64,000 nt of DNA. Origin: UBA4416 sp048498515. GTDB lineage: Bacteria; Bacteroidota; Bacteroidia; B-17B0; Aurantibacillaceae. This document shows positions 1-7,421 of the stretch, piece by piece. The notes beneath the pieces were generated by a model, which was given only the letters and a program-made list of their open reading frames with translations, did no database searches and was not told the DNA's origin. Every line of letters starts with the position of its first letter. The first letter of the stretch is position 1. The DNA lies in the NCBI GenBank assembly GCA_048498515.1, contig JBEHXV010000013.1:62001-126000 (forward strand). Direction: 5' to 3'. Both the position numbers and the translations under genes were made by a program.

Positions 1-951
1 CACAACGACCTCAATGCCTTAATGGATGTTGCCTTTTCCTATAATGGCTGGTTTACCAGGCAAAGTATTGAAATGGCATTAAAAGGCATCGCTTTTATGC
101 TGGAAAAGGAACAACTTGGCGGCTTTTCAAAAGGGATTAAGGAGCCTCAGCAACCTAAAACAGTAGCGGTTATTATGGCAGGGAACATCCCGGCAGTGGG
201 CTTTCATGACATGCTTTGTGTGCTGCTGAGCGGGCATCGCATCCTCATTAAGGTTTCCAGCGACGATCCCGCGCTTATTCCTTTTTTGGCTGGAATGCTC
301 ATTTATTTTGAACCCGGCTTTGCACCGGAGATCAATTTTTCGGAAGCCAGGCTCAAGGATTTTGATGCCGTGATTGCTACCGGAAGTAATAATACGGCAA
401 AACACTTCGAGTACTATTTTGGCAAATATCCACACATTATCCGCCAAAACAGAACCTCGGTAGCTATTTTAAGTGGCGGCGAGAGTTCTGAAGAATTAAA
501 AGAGCTGGGTAAGGATATTTTCTGGTATTTTGGCCTGGGTTGTCGCAACGTATCTAAACTTTATGTGCCCGAAGGGTATAAATTTGATAAGCTGTACGAG
601 GCCATTTTTGACTTTAAATACGTGCTCGACAATAAAAAATACAACAATAACTATGAGTATAACCGGGCCATTTACCTGCTCGACCTGATCCCTTTCCTGG
701 ATAATAACTTCCTGATCTTGAAAGAAGATAAGGGCTTGCATGCTCCAACCGCGGTTGTTTATCACCAAAGTTATACTAATCAAACGTCGCTTGTTGAAAA
801 CATAAAAGAACAAATGCAAAATCTGCAATGCATTGTGGCTAATTTTGAGATAAGCGGAATAAAAACCATCCCTTTTGGAAAAACACAACAACCGTCTGTT
901 TTTGATTTTGCAGACGATGTGAATACCCTGGATTTTTTAAATAGCTTATAA
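1..951 (+). CDS. Acyl-CoA reductase, LuxC-like (5' end outside window)
   Basis: The reading frame is open at the left edge (first codons give HNDLNAL before the first Met at 22), so the N-terminus is missing. The product resembles the LuxC/acyl-CoA reductase family of the aldehyde dehydrogenase superfamily, which reduces acyl-CoA or acyl esters to aldehydes with NAD(P)H. Supporting features are the nucleotide-binding stretch VAVIMAGNIPAVGFHD, the ATGSNNTAKHFEYYF segment, and the catalytic-type cysteine in GLGCRNVSK (codon 541-543). In Bacteroidota this family is often a stand-alone cytoplasmic enzyme of unknown physiological substrate. The next gene starts 16 bp downstream but is an unrelated secreted protein. 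The family call is firm; the substrate is unknown. Confidence 0.88.
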   Translation, partial: HNDLNALMDVAFSYNGWFTRQSIEMALKGIAFMLEKEQLGGFSKGIKEPQQPKTVAVIMAGNIPAVGFHDMLCVLLSGHRILIKVSSDDPALIPFLAGMLIYFEPGFAPEINFSEARLKDFDAVIATGSNNTAKHFEYYFGKYPHIIRQNRTSVAILSGGESSEELKELGKDIFWYFGLGCRNVSKLYVPEGYKFDKLYEAIFDFKYVLDNKKYNNNYEYNRAIYLLDLIPFLDNNFLILKEDKGLHAPTAVVYHQSYTNQTSLVENIKEQMQNLQCIVANFEISGIKTIPFGKTQQPSVFDFADDVNTLDFLNSL

Positions 952-967
952 TGTTTATATTTAGGTA

Positions 968-1363
968 TTGAAAACACTAAAACATAGCATACTGACCCTC
1001 CTGACAGTAATGTGTGTTCAGCATATGAAGGCGCAAACGGCTATTGATATTTTGGTAACCGATTCTGTTTCCAATATCATTATGCCGAATGTGTTCACGC
1101 CAAATTTCGATAGTATCAACGATGTTTTTAAGCCGCGTTTGGATGAGATCACCGAAATGAGTTTTAGCATTTATAACCGTTACGGGAATTTGATATTTGA
1201 AACAAAACGTCTTAATGGTTTTTGGGATGGCCGTACTACCAGCGGTGAACCATGTTCTGATGGCGTTTATTTTTGTGTATTGACAGCCACTGGCATTGAC
1301 GGTAAAAAATATAAAGAAAAAACGTTTGTACAGTTGTTTACAAATGGCTTTTATAAAAATTAG
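968..1363 (+). CDS. Small secreted protein with T9SS type B (gliding-motility C-terminal) sorting domain
   Basis: 131 residues starting at TTG. An N-terminal signal peptide (KHSILTLLTVMCVQHMKAQ) is followed almost at once by a complete CHU_C/type B sorting domain: MPNVFTPNFDSINDVF, then FSIYNRYGNLIFE, FWDGRTTSGEPCSDGVYF and a final KEKTFVQLF. The type B domain directs export through the type IX secretion system and surface retention. There is almost no passenger ahead of it, so this is a minimal T9SS protein, either a small surface protein or the remnant of a larger one. No ATG fits in this frame upstream of the signal peptide. Confidence 0.8.
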   Translation: MKTLKHSILTLLTVMCVQHMKAQTAIDILVTDSVSNIIMPNVFTPNFDSINDVFKPRLDEITEMSFSIYNRYGNLIFETKRLNGFWDGRTTSGEPCSDGVYFCVLTATGIDGKKYKEKTFVQLFTNGFYKN

Positions 1364-1368
1364 CGCTT

Positions 1369-2349
1369 ATCCTATCCGTTAATAAAATATCGTTCAATTA
1401 CCACAATTCCACACAATTTAAAGGGATCAACACTGTTTCTCTGACAGCCGAACCCGAAAAGATCATTGCCGTTATTGGCAAGAGCGGAAGCGGTAAAACC
1501 ACCTTGCTTAAATGCATTTATGGTTTGGAAGACCTGCAGGGGGGCGAAATTACCATAGATGGAAAACAGGTGCTTGGCCCTGCTTACAATTTAATTCCGG
1601 GACATGAGGACATGCGCTTTGTAAGCCAGGATTTTTATGTGCTGGATAACCATACCGTGGAAGAGAACATTAAGGATAAATTATTGGGCTACACGGATGA
1701 GTACAAACAAAAGCGAACTACCCAGTTGCTGCGCTTGCTCGATTTGACGGCCTTTAAAGGATCAAGGGCCATCAATTTATCCTCAGGTCAAAAACAGCGG
1801 GTGGCCATTGCCCGTTCCTTAGCGGAGTTTCCTAAAGTATTGCTACTTGATGAGCCTTTTAGTAACCTTGACCTGCCACTGCGCGATAAGATCTTTACTT
1901 ACATTCGTCAGCAGATCAAAAAACAGAAGACCGCTGTTATCTTAGTAACCCACCAGCCCGAAGAAGCCTTGCGTTATGCCGATGAAACAGCGGTAATGGA
2001 AAATGGTAAGCTCATTCAGCACGATAAAACATTCAGCGTTTACTATCATCCAAAAACCAAAAATATTGCAGCCCTTATGGGGCGCTATTTTATTCTGGAA
2101 CAGGAAGATCTTGTTTCTTCCAGGATCAAACTATCAAAAAATCAAACGTATATCCGTCCTAACCAGTTACAGATTGTGGATAAAAAAACCGAAGCCCATT
2201 TGCAGGTAACGGTTACCAATGTGTTTTTTAACGGTTATGGCTTTGAGTATTTTGCCGATACCAGGCAGGGTAATTCCATTTATTTCTATTCAAAGGATAA
2301 CAGCATTCAGATTGATGATGCGGTGTTCTTGAAAGTGAACTGGTATTGA
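1369..2349 (+). CDS. ABC transporter ATP-binding protein with C-terminal TOBE-like region; start codon unusual
   Basis: A full ABC ATPase core is present: Walker A GKSGSGKTT (about 1474-1500), signature LSSGQKQRVAIARSLA, Walker B VLLLDEPFSNLD and H-loop VILVTHQPEE. A roughly 80-residue C-terminal extension looks like the TOBE substrate-sensing domain of PotA/FbpC/CysA-type importers. The frame is open from 1357 (TAA at 1354-1356) and homologous-looking sequence (LSVNKISFNY) begins at about 1372, yet there is no ATG, GTG or TTG before Walker A. The placed start is ATC at 1369; ATA at 1387 or CTG at 1441 are alternatives, or the start codon has mutated. No permease gene adjoins it. Family call firm, substrate unknown, start doubtful. 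Confidence 0.75.
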   Translation: MLSVNKISFNYHNSTQFKGINTVSLTAEPEKIIAVIGKSGSGKTTLLKCIYGLEDLQGGEITIDGKQVLGPAYNLIPGHEDMRFVSQDFYVLDNHTVEENIKDKLLGYTDEYKQKRTTQLLRLLDLTAFKGSRAINLSSGQKQRVAIARSLAEFPKVLLLDEPFSNLDLPLRDKIFTYIRQQIKKQKTAVILVTHQPEEALRYADETAVMENGKLIQHDKTFSVYYHPKTKNIAALMGRYFILEQEDLVSSRIKLSKNQTYIRPNQLQIVDKKTEAHLQVTVTNVFFNGYGFEYFADTRQGNSIYFYSKDNSIQIDDAVFLKVNWY

Positions 2350-2350
2350 T

Positions 2351-2386
2351 CTCACCACAGAGGTACAGAGAGGGCAGAGTTTTTTG
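2351..2386. repeat. Interspersed intergenic repeat, CACAGAGG...AGAGTTTTT type
   Basis: The stretch beginning CTCACCACAGAGG and ending GGGCAGAGTTTTT matches, in inverted orientation, the segment at 62967-63000, and a shorter version ends near 20270. It lies directly behind the ABC ATPase gene. It is probably a dispersed non-coding repeat of this genome; its function is unknown. Confidence 0.55.
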
Positions 2387-2424
2387 TAAATTTATTTCAG
2401 CCCTTTAGAGATTCAAATTAATAT

Positions 2425-2461
2425 AATGGAACGCAGATAACGCAGATTTACACAGGTTTTT
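2425..2461. repeat. Interspersed repeat AATGGAACGCAGAT...CAGATTT
   Basis: AATGGAACGCAGATAACGC here recurs as AATGGAACGCAGATGACGC at 20168. Both copies continue into a CAGATTT-N-CACAGG/CGCAG-T-run tail, and both lie in intergenic sequence next to a CACAGAGG-type repeat. The paired occurrence suggests one composite dispersed element. Confidence 0.55.
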
Positions 2462-2500
2462 ATTGTGATGGATGAAGGAAAGAGAAAAGATGACTCACTA

Positions 2501-2574
2501 CTCCGTAGGAGTAAACTGTTTGTAATAAATAAATGTAAAAAAATGCTGAGCTCCCTAGGAGCGACCTGTTAGAA
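2501..2574. repeat. Two degenerate copies of a CTCC(G/C)TAGGAG repeat unit
   Basis: Unit 1 (2501-2526) begins CTCCGTAGGAGTAAACTGTTTG and unit 2 (2551-2574) begins CTCCCTAGGAGCGACCTGTTAG. Each contains the short palindrome CTCCnTAGGAG. Unit 2 supplies the stop codon of aroQ on the minus strand. No function can be read from the sequence. Confidence 0.5.
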
Positions 2575-2985
2575 AGCTCTCACCGCCATTTCGTAACCTG
2601 CCAGGCCAAAACCACTGATGCTGCCTTTGCAATGTTTGCCCAAATAGGAAATATGACGGTAATCTTCACGGGCAAAAATGTTACTGATATGCACCTCAAT
2701 CACCGGTGTTTTAATGGCAGCAACCGCATCGGCAATGGCCACAGAGGTATGCGTATAGCCGCCTGCATTTAAAATAATGCCATCGTGGTTAAATCCAATC
2801 TCATGAAGTTTATTGATGAGTTCGCCCTCCACATTGCTTTGAAAGTAGCATAGTTCAACAAGTCCCGAAAACTTTGTACTAAGCGTTTTGAAATAGGCTT
2901 CAAAACTTTCGCTCCCATAAACGTCTTTTTCCCTTATCCCTAAAAGATTTAAGTTTGGACCGTTGATTATCGCTATCTTTAACAT
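2569..2985 (-). CDS. aroQ: Type II 3-dehydroquinate dehydratase
   Basis: Third step of the shikimate pathway: dehydration of 3-dehydroquinate to 3-dehydroshikimate in the cytoplasm. 138 residues, the usual length for the type II (AroQ) dodecameric enzyme. It shows the N-terminal IAIINGPNLNLLG motif, the YG after the flexible loop, the middle LHEIGFNHDGIILNAGGYTHTSVAIADA block with its active-site Asn, and the EVHISNIFAREDYRH block with the catalytic-type His/Arg. An ATG at 3006 would add seven residues (MRYQTNS) that the family lacks. The start at 2985 also sits 19 nt behind a good promoter core (3004-3011). The neighbour xerD is divergent. Confidence 0.95.
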   Translation of the reverse strand: MLKIAIINGPNLNLLGIREKDVYGSESFEAYFKTLSTKFSGLVELCYFQSNVEGELINKLHEIGFNHDGIILNAGGYTHTSVAIADAVAAIKTPVIEVHISNIFAREDYRHISYLGKHCKGSISGFGLAGYEMAVRAF

Positions 2986-2990
2986 GCTAT

Positions 2991-3926
2991 TTGTTTGATA
3001 TCTCAAATTTACACATTATTAAAACCTGGGAAAATTATATTTCTGATTTTAAGTATTATTTGCAGGTAGAGAGGTCCCTGTCAGAAAATACCATTGTTTC
3101 TTATGAAAGTGACATTGACAAGCTATGGATTTATATCAAAGAGCAGCATCATGCAAAAAGACCGGAAGAAGTAAGCTTAAAAGACTTGCAAGGCTTCTTA
3201 AAATACATTGCCGAATTTCAGTTTACCGAAACAACGCAATCGCGCATCATTTCGGGCATCAAACATTTTTTTAAGTTCTTGATCCTTGAAAATTACATAC
3301 AGGCAAACCCGGCGGAACTCCTGGAAACGCCACGTATTAAACGCAAGCTCCCGGTTTTTTTAAGTGTGGAGGAAATTGACCTGATGCTTTCGCATATTGA
3401 CCGGAGCACACCCGAAGGCGAACGAAACCTTGCCATGCTGGAAACGATGTATAGCTGCGGCTTGCGGGTGAGCGAGTTAATCTCTATTAAAATAAGCGAT
3501 CTTCACAAGGAAGAAGGTTTTATAAGTGTTATTGGGAAAGGCAATAAGCAACGCTTGGTGCCTATTGGCAAAGCCGCTTTAAAGTTAATTGATAATTACC
3601 GGGAACATCACCGCAACCACATCAACATTAAAAGGAACAATGAGGATATGCTGTTTTTAAGTAAACGGGGAGGACCCATTACCAGGCAAATGGTGTTTTA
3701 TGTCATAAAAGACCTGGCAGAAAAAGCGGGCATCAAAAAACAATTGAGCCCGCATACCTTTCGTCATTCCTTTGCTACCCATTTGGTAGAGGGCGGGGCA
3801 GACCTCAGGGCGGTACAGGAAATGCTGGGGCATGAAAGTATTACTACCACCGAAATTTACACGCACCTTGACCAGCATTTTTTGCGGGAGAATATTTTAA
3901 GTTATCATCCGCGAAATAAAAAATAA
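2991..3926 (+). CDS. xerD: Tyrosine recombinase XerD-like
   Basis: Site-specific recombinase that resolves chromosome dimers at dif. About 300 residues, full length. The N-terminal SAM-like core-binding domain covers about residues 12-100 (WENYISDFKYYLQVERSLSENT). The catalytic domain has the active-site Arg in CGLRVSEL, the beta-hairpin Lys region GKGNKQRLVPIG, HTFRHSFATHL, the second His in LGHESI, and the nucleophile Tyr in TEIYTHL. The only standard start in frame is TTG at 2991, five bases from the divergent aroQ start. Family alignments usually begin at about KTWENY, so an ATT at 3015 or 3018 is conceivable. Bacteroidota usually have a single XerD-like pair member in such a context; XerC cannot be strictly excluded. 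Confidence 0.9.
   Translation: MFDISNLHIIKTWENYISDFKYYLQVERSLSENTIVSYESDIDKLWIYIKEQHHAKRPEEVSLKDLQGFLKYIAEFQFTETTQSRIISGIKHFFKFLILENYIQANPAELLETPRIKRKLPVFLSVEEIDLMLSHIDRSTPEGERNLAMLETMYSCGLRVSELISIKISDLHKEEGFISVIGKGNKQRLVPIGKAALKLIDNYREHHRNHINIKRNNEDMLFLSKRGGPITRQMVFYVIKDLAEKAGIKKQLSPHTFRHSFATHLVEGGADLRAVQEMLGHESITTTEIYTHLDQHFLRENILSYHPRNKK
3004..3011 (-). promoter_or_regulatory. Bacteroidota-type -7 promoter core for aroQ
   Basis: On the minus strand the sequence is TAAATTTG, an exact TAnnTTTG match, 19 nt before the ATG of aroQ at 2985. It lies inside the annotated 5' end of xerD, so the two divergent genes share sequence here. Confidence 0.5.
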
Positions 3927-3964
3927 AAGACCTGTCAGGTTTTTAAAACCTGACAGGTCTTTTA
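3924..3964. terminator. Perfect inverted repeat, bidirectional terminator between convergent genes
   Basis: Two perfect 20-nt arms (3924-3943 and 3945-3964; core AAGACCTGTCAGG) are separated by a single base and bordered by A- and T-runs on both sides. The element lies between the 3' ends of xerD and the VOC gene, and it contains both stop codons or abuts them. The very compact symmetry suits bidirectional termination; the ACCTGTCAGG core also looks like a dispersed repeat. Confidence 0.75.
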
Positions 3965-4333
3965 TTTCAACTCATTCACATCCTGACCAAACTGCAACAT
4001 ATAACCATTGTTGTCGTAAATGGCAAACTCGCGCATTTCCCAGTCAAAGGTCTCAATAGGGTAGGCAATGGTAACTTTGTCTTTCAGTTGTTCCCACAAG
4101 GCATTCACATCTTCTGTGGTAATGTAGAATGATCCTGTAAATGTTGATTTGGTAAATGGTGTATGCCCGTTTGGTTTTGCCAGCATCACTTCTATATCGT
4201 CTTTGTGCAGCGAAGCCCAGCCCCAGTCATCATTCTTTTCGCAGCAGGTAAAGCCCAGGGTGTCAACATAAAAATCAATGGTCTCTGTTAATTGCTCCGT
4301 CCATAAGACCGGCCGTAGTGCTTTCAGTTTCAT
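3962..4333 (-). CDS. VOC-family (glyoxalase/bleomycin-resistance fold) protein
   Basis: 123 residues with one vicinal-oxygen-chelate unit pair: LRPVLWTEQLTETIDFYVDTLGF, then WGWASLHKDDIEVMLAK, ending in REFAIYDNNGYMLQFGQD. These small metal-dependent proteins act as lyases, dioxygenases or drug-binding proteins, and the substrate cannot be inferred. The gene ends in the bidirectional terminator and begins 1 bp after the cupin gene, so the two are probably cotranscribed, perhaps under the MarR gene upstream. Confidence 0.85.
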   Translation of the reverse strand: MKLKALRPVLWTEQLTETIDFYVDTLGFTCCEKNDDWGWASLHKDDIEVMLAKPNGHTPFTKSTFTGSFYITTEDVNALWEQLKDKVTIAYPIETFDWEMREFAIYDNNGYMLQFGQDVNELK

Positions 4334-4334
4334 G

Positions 4335-4883
4335 CTATTCAGAGTAACGTTTATAGTATTTTTTATAACCTAACAATAAGGCAAAATTTCCTAATACGGC
4401 CGACATTATTTTTTGAACCATAATAGGAGGGCCCGTTACAAATAATTGGTATTCGTTCCCAAAAGCCATGATCTGTAAGAACGATGGCGTTCCTTTACCA
4501 TCGCACTTGCCATCATTGGCCAAACCATAATATTGTTCCAGGAAAGTTTCCATATTTCCGGCCGGTGTAAATTCCACTTCCAATGAGGCTTCTTCTGTTT
4601 CACTTTCATTCCACCACTGGTGGCCAATGCCTTTGGCGATGGTAGTTGTTTGCCCGGGCTCAAGGTAAAAGGATTCCTTAGCTTTCAGTACTTTCAGCTT
4701 CCCCTGTTTCATTACAAACTTTTCTTCTTGGTTGGGATGTACATGGTTTACGGTTACAAATCCTTTTGGCTTAATGTTCAATAGGAACCGTAAACGCTTT
4801 CCACCGCTCTCAGCGGCCGTTTCCAAAAAAGTTACCCTTTCGCCGGTAACTTTATTTTCTATGACTTTGCCTTTATGTGCCAT
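4335..4883 (-). CDS. Cupin-domain protein
   Basis: 182 residues. A cupin barrel occupies about residues 15-110, with cupin motif 1 (VNHVHPNQEEKFVMKQGKLKV) and motif 2 (LEPGQTTTIAKGIGHQWWN), supplying likely metal ligands His, His and Glu. A C-terminal part with a hydrophobic stretch (MSAVLGNFALLLGYKKYY) may touch the membrane. Enzymatic function unknown. It overlaps nothing, lies 1 bp from the VOC gene and is preceded by a 34-bp perfect palindrome. Position behind MarR suggests stress- or ligand-responsive control, which is an inference. Confidence 0.82.
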   Translation of the reverse strand: MAHKGKVIENKVTGERVTFLETAAESGGKRLRFLLNIKPKGFVTVNHVHPNQEEKFVMKQGKLKVLKAKESFYLEPGQTTTIAKGIGHQWWNESETEEASLEVEFTPAGNMETFLEQYYGLANDGKCDGKGTPSFLQIMAFGNEYQLFVTGPPIMVQKIMSAVLGNFALLLGYKKYYKRYSE

Positions 4884-4900
4884 TGTTTTTTTCTACAAAT

Positions 4901-4934
4901 ATATAAAAAGTGTGTTATAACACACTTTTTATAT
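4901..4934. promoter_or_regulatory. 34-bp perfect palindrome upstream of the cupin gene (candidate MarR operator)
   Basis: Arms 4901-4917 and 4918-4934 are exact reverse complements with centre GTGTGTTATAACACAC and A/T-rich flanks. It covers the stop codon of the marR-like gene and ends 18 bp before the cupin start. Such a symmetric site between a MarR gene and its possible target suits a dimeric winged-helix regulator. It could equally be a terminator of the marR transcript, since a T-run follows on the minus strand. Confidence 0.5.
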
Positions 4935-5381
4935 AGTTATTTTTTTCAACAAGGAAACAAGGTTTTTCATCTCGGCTTCATTTAAATTAGCCATGAGCTG
5001 GTTATGGGCTTGTTCAAAAGGAGCTTCCAGGTTTTCAATAACCTTCAGTCCTTTTGGTGTAATAACCGATAAGGAATGACGGTTATCTGCTTTGGCACCG
5101 ATCCGTTTTACAAGGCCGGCTTCTTCCAGCCGGTCAATAAGCCGGGTTACATCCGATTTATCGATCATGCGTTTCCTGATCTCCGCCCTTGGATGGGCCT
5201 CGGGGTAAATCCCTTTTAAGATCCTTAAAATATTGTATTGAGGCAGTGTAATGTGTTGCAGTTTGCACAATTCTTCCAGCAAGGCTCTTAACCTTTGAGA
5301 TGTGAACAGCAGGCTGATGACCGTTTCCTGTTTTACATCGGAAAATGTTTTTTGCTTGATCTCTTTTTTTATGTCATTCAT
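4929..5381 (-). CDS. MarR-family transcriptional regulator
   Basis: 150 residues, typical MarR length. The winged helix is visible from LPQYNILRILKGIYPEAHPRAEIRKRM through the recognition helix KSDVTRLIDRLEEAGLVKRIGAKADNRHSLSVITPKGLKVI, which includes the conserved DxR wing motif (DNRHS). Such dimers usually repress their own operon and are released by small phenolic or oxidizing ligands. The gene is followed by the palindrome at 4901-4934 and the cupin-VOC pair on the same strand, so these are the likely regulon. The ligand is unknown. Confidence 0.9.
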   Translation of the reverse strand: MNDIKKEIKQKTFSDVKQETVISLLFTSQRLRALLEELCKLQHITLPQYNILRILKGIYPEAHPRAEIRKRMIDKSDVTRLIDRLEEAGLVKRIGAKADNRHSLSVITPKGLKVIENLEAPFEQAHNQLMANLNEAEMKNLVSLLKKITI

Positions 5382-5422
5382 CCTGCCGGGCTTAGTCGTA
5401 TACTATTCATTGGGCTATTGCA

Positions 5423-6130
5423 TTAACACCTGGCCATTTTTTTCTTCTTGCCTATCGTACCTTTGTGTTTTACTTTCATAATGTACTCTATAGCGTCTGG
5501 TACTTTGCAGGAGGTGTCGCCAACATCCACCATTACTGTTCCTACTTTTTTAGCGGTTTGTATGGTCGCATCAGTAAGTGCAGGAACAAAAGAGCCGAGT
5601 GCAATCATAAAGCCATTCATGTTTGAACGTACCCTGTTGGCAGCTTTATGAATATCCTTTTCAACCCGTTGCAGCAAATTTTTTAAAGCTTTAAGGTCCA
5701 AATCTTCATCAGCTTTGATAGCCACCAGGTTGCTTAGGGTAGCCCAGCCGGCCGTAGCAATGTATTCTTCTTTGGAATCGATCCATTCCATGGCCAGCTC
5801 GTAACCAAACTTGCTTTCGGCAGCAATCCATGGTACGGTATATTCATTCACGTTAACTGATTGAGATTGCTTTACCCATGTTGCCAGATCTTCTTTTGTC
5901 ATTTTGCTTTCATCGGCAATAAGGCCTGCCAGGTACATGGCATCGCTGTTTCCGGTAGCGTACAGGTCTTTTGCCAATTGATAATCTTTTTTGATCTTTT
6001 TCTGAATAGGTTTCATATCACCAATCTTCACACCAAAAAAAGGTTCTTTCACGCCATGTTTTAATAATACTTTTTTTGTACCCGGGCTTCCTTTGGCTTC
6101 CAGTTCAGCCATAATCTCTTTTACAGTCAT
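5423..6130 (-). CDS. AlkD-like DNA alkylation repair protein (HEAT-like repeats)
   Basis: About 235 residues of alpha-helical repeats matching the DNA alkylation repair enzyme family. These remove N3/N7-alkylated purines by a HEAT-repeat scaffold that does not flip the base. Family landmarks are GVKEPFFGVKIGDMKPIQKKIKKDY, the middle YTVPWIAAESKFGYELAMEWI with the conserved Trp, and ATAGWATLSNL. The C-terminus is Lys-rich. Start set at the second Met (6130), which begins MTVKEIMAELEAKGSPGTKK; the upstream Met at 6139 adds only three residues. It lies in a leftward run with another HEAT protein. Enzymatic activity is inferred from family only. Confidence 0.78.
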   Translation of the reverse strand: MTVKEIMAELEAKGSPGTKKVLLKHGVKEPFFGVKIGDMKPIQKKIKKDYQLAKDLYATGNSDAMYLAGLIADESKMTKEDLATWVKQSQSVNVNEYTVPWIAAESKFGYELAMEWIDSKEEYIATAGWATLSNLVAIKADEDLDLKALKNLLQRVEKDIHKAANRVRSNMNGFMIALGSFVPALTDATIQTAKKVGTVMVDVGDTSCKVPDAIEYIMKVKHKGTIGKKKKMARC

Positions 6131-6176
6131 GCAATTCAATTGTTTATGATGAAATTAATGAAAAAAGATGACATCT

Positions 6177-6803
6177 TTATTTCGTAAGTTTTTTAATTAC
6201 TTTTTCTACCCGTGCTTTTTTAGTGTCTTTTTCAATGTCGCCAAGTCGTGAGCTAAGTGTTTTGATAAACCGGGCTTTGTTCTTTTCATTGATGATTGGC
6301 ACAGCGTTTTCAGCATACATGGGCAATTGATTGGTAGGATATTTGCTTAATTGTTCATTGAATAGATCAAACGCGTTTTCAGAGTACTTTGCTACGGAAC
6401 AAAGTTTGGTTAAAATAGCCATTAAATTATCTTTGGTAATAACCGTTCCTTTCTCAGCCACATCAACCAGTTTGCTGAGATTCTTAAAAATAACCTCAGG
6501 CTTTTCCAATACTATGACATTGAGGGCTGTCATACCGCCCCATTGTAAGCGGTTGTTCTTATGGTCAAGTAATGTTGCAAACTCGGCATGGTAGTCGGCA
6601 ATGAGTTTTGGATTTAATGCACCAATCTCATAGATCACTTTGATGCAATCGTTCTGTATATCCTTGCTCTTATTGCCAAGATTTTCAACCAGTTCTTTAA
6701 CAGCGGCTTTATCCGCCTTTCGGGCAATGTCTTTTGCCAGTTCCTGGTTGGGTACTTCGTCGCGCCTTCCTAAGCTCGATGCTAATTGACTAATAATTGA
6801 CAT
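6177..6803 (-). CDS. HEAT-repeat-like protein, unknown function
   Basis: 208 residues, almost entirely alpha-helical, with Leu/Ile/Val patterning in ~40-residue units (for example NDCIKVIYEIGALNPKLI and GGMTALNVIVLEKPEVIF), consistent with ARM/HEAT repeats. It is cytoplasmic, with no signal or transmembrane segment. The gene lies 46 bp from the AlkD-like HEAT gene and 33 bp from the YdeI-like gene, so a small operon is plausible. No catalytic motif was recognised. Confidence 0.7.
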   Translation of the reverse strand: MSIISQLASSLGRRDEVPNQELAKDIARKADKAAVKELVENLGNKSKDIQNDCIKVIYEIGALNPKLIADYHAEFATLLDHKNNRLQWGGMTALNVIVLEKPEVIFKNLSKLVDVAEKGTVITKDNLMAILTKLCSVAKYSENAFDLFNEQLSKYPTNQLPMYAENAVPIINEKNKARFIKTLSSRLGDIEKDTKKARVEKVIKKLTK

Positions 6804-6836
6804 ATTTTGTATCGTTTTGGTTGATGTAATTCATTT

Positions 6837-7418
6837 CTACCCGAACTGTTTTGGTTTTAAATTTTTTCCTGTCAGTTCCGCTATTTCATCAATGCGCTTT
6901 TGCCTGGTTTCGGGTCGTTTGGCCAGCGCTATCCATTGCAACATCATTTTTCTAACCGACTTGCTTAAGCTTAAAAAATAAATTTTCGACCCGGTATGGG
7001 ATTTAAATGCTTTTTCAAGATCCTTTGGAATGGTCAATTCTTCCACTTCATCCAATACCGACCAGGAACCATTTTCTTTGGCCAGCTCTATGCTTTTTAA
7101 ACCGGCCGGTGTCATGTTTCCTTCCTCGATCAATTTCTTAACTTTTCCCTTATTGATCTTCGACCAGGTACTCCGGGCTTTTCGCTTACTGAAAAACTGG
7201 ATGGACCGCTCTTCATCCAGTGTCTTTTTGGTGCTGTCTATCCAGCCAAAACAAAGCGCTTCATCAACGGCGTCGCTCCAGGAGATAGTTGGCATGCCCG
7301 ACGCTTTTTTATAATAGATCAGCCAGATAGATTGTTTTTTCTCATGGTGTTTTTGCAGCCATTTCCGCCATTGCTGGCGGCTTGCGGGATAAAAGGAGTC
7401 GATATCTTTTTCACTCAT
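6837..7418 (-). CDS. YdeI/OmpD-associated family protein
   Basis: 193 residues matching the YdeI-like family: N-terminal YPASRQQWRKWLQKHHEKKQ, then IWLIYYKKASGMPTISWSDAVDEALCFGWIDS, then RKARSTWSKINKGKVKKLIEEG. The C-terminal third (LTGKNLKPKQF) is usual for the bacteriocin-protection/YdeI group. The molecular role in Bacteroidota is unclear and it is probably cytoplasmic. It begins 3 bp downstream of the GNAT gene stop, so the two are likely cotranscribed. Confidence 0.82.
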   Translation of the reverse strand: MSEKDIDSFYPASRQQWRKWLQKHHEKKQSIWLIYYKKASGMPTISWSDAVDEALCFGWIDSTKKTLDEERSIQFFSKRKARSTWSKINKGKVKKLIEEGNMTPAGLKSIELAKENGSWSVLDEVEELTIPKDLEKAFKSHTGSKIYFLSLSKSVRKMMLQWIALAKRPETRQKRIDEIAELTGKNLKPKQFG

Positions 7419-7421
7419 AAC

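Noticed and set aside
2991..3926. xerD as an integrase of a mobile element
   Set aside because: The sequence fits housekeeping XerD and no attachment sites, cargo genes or terminal repeats surround it.
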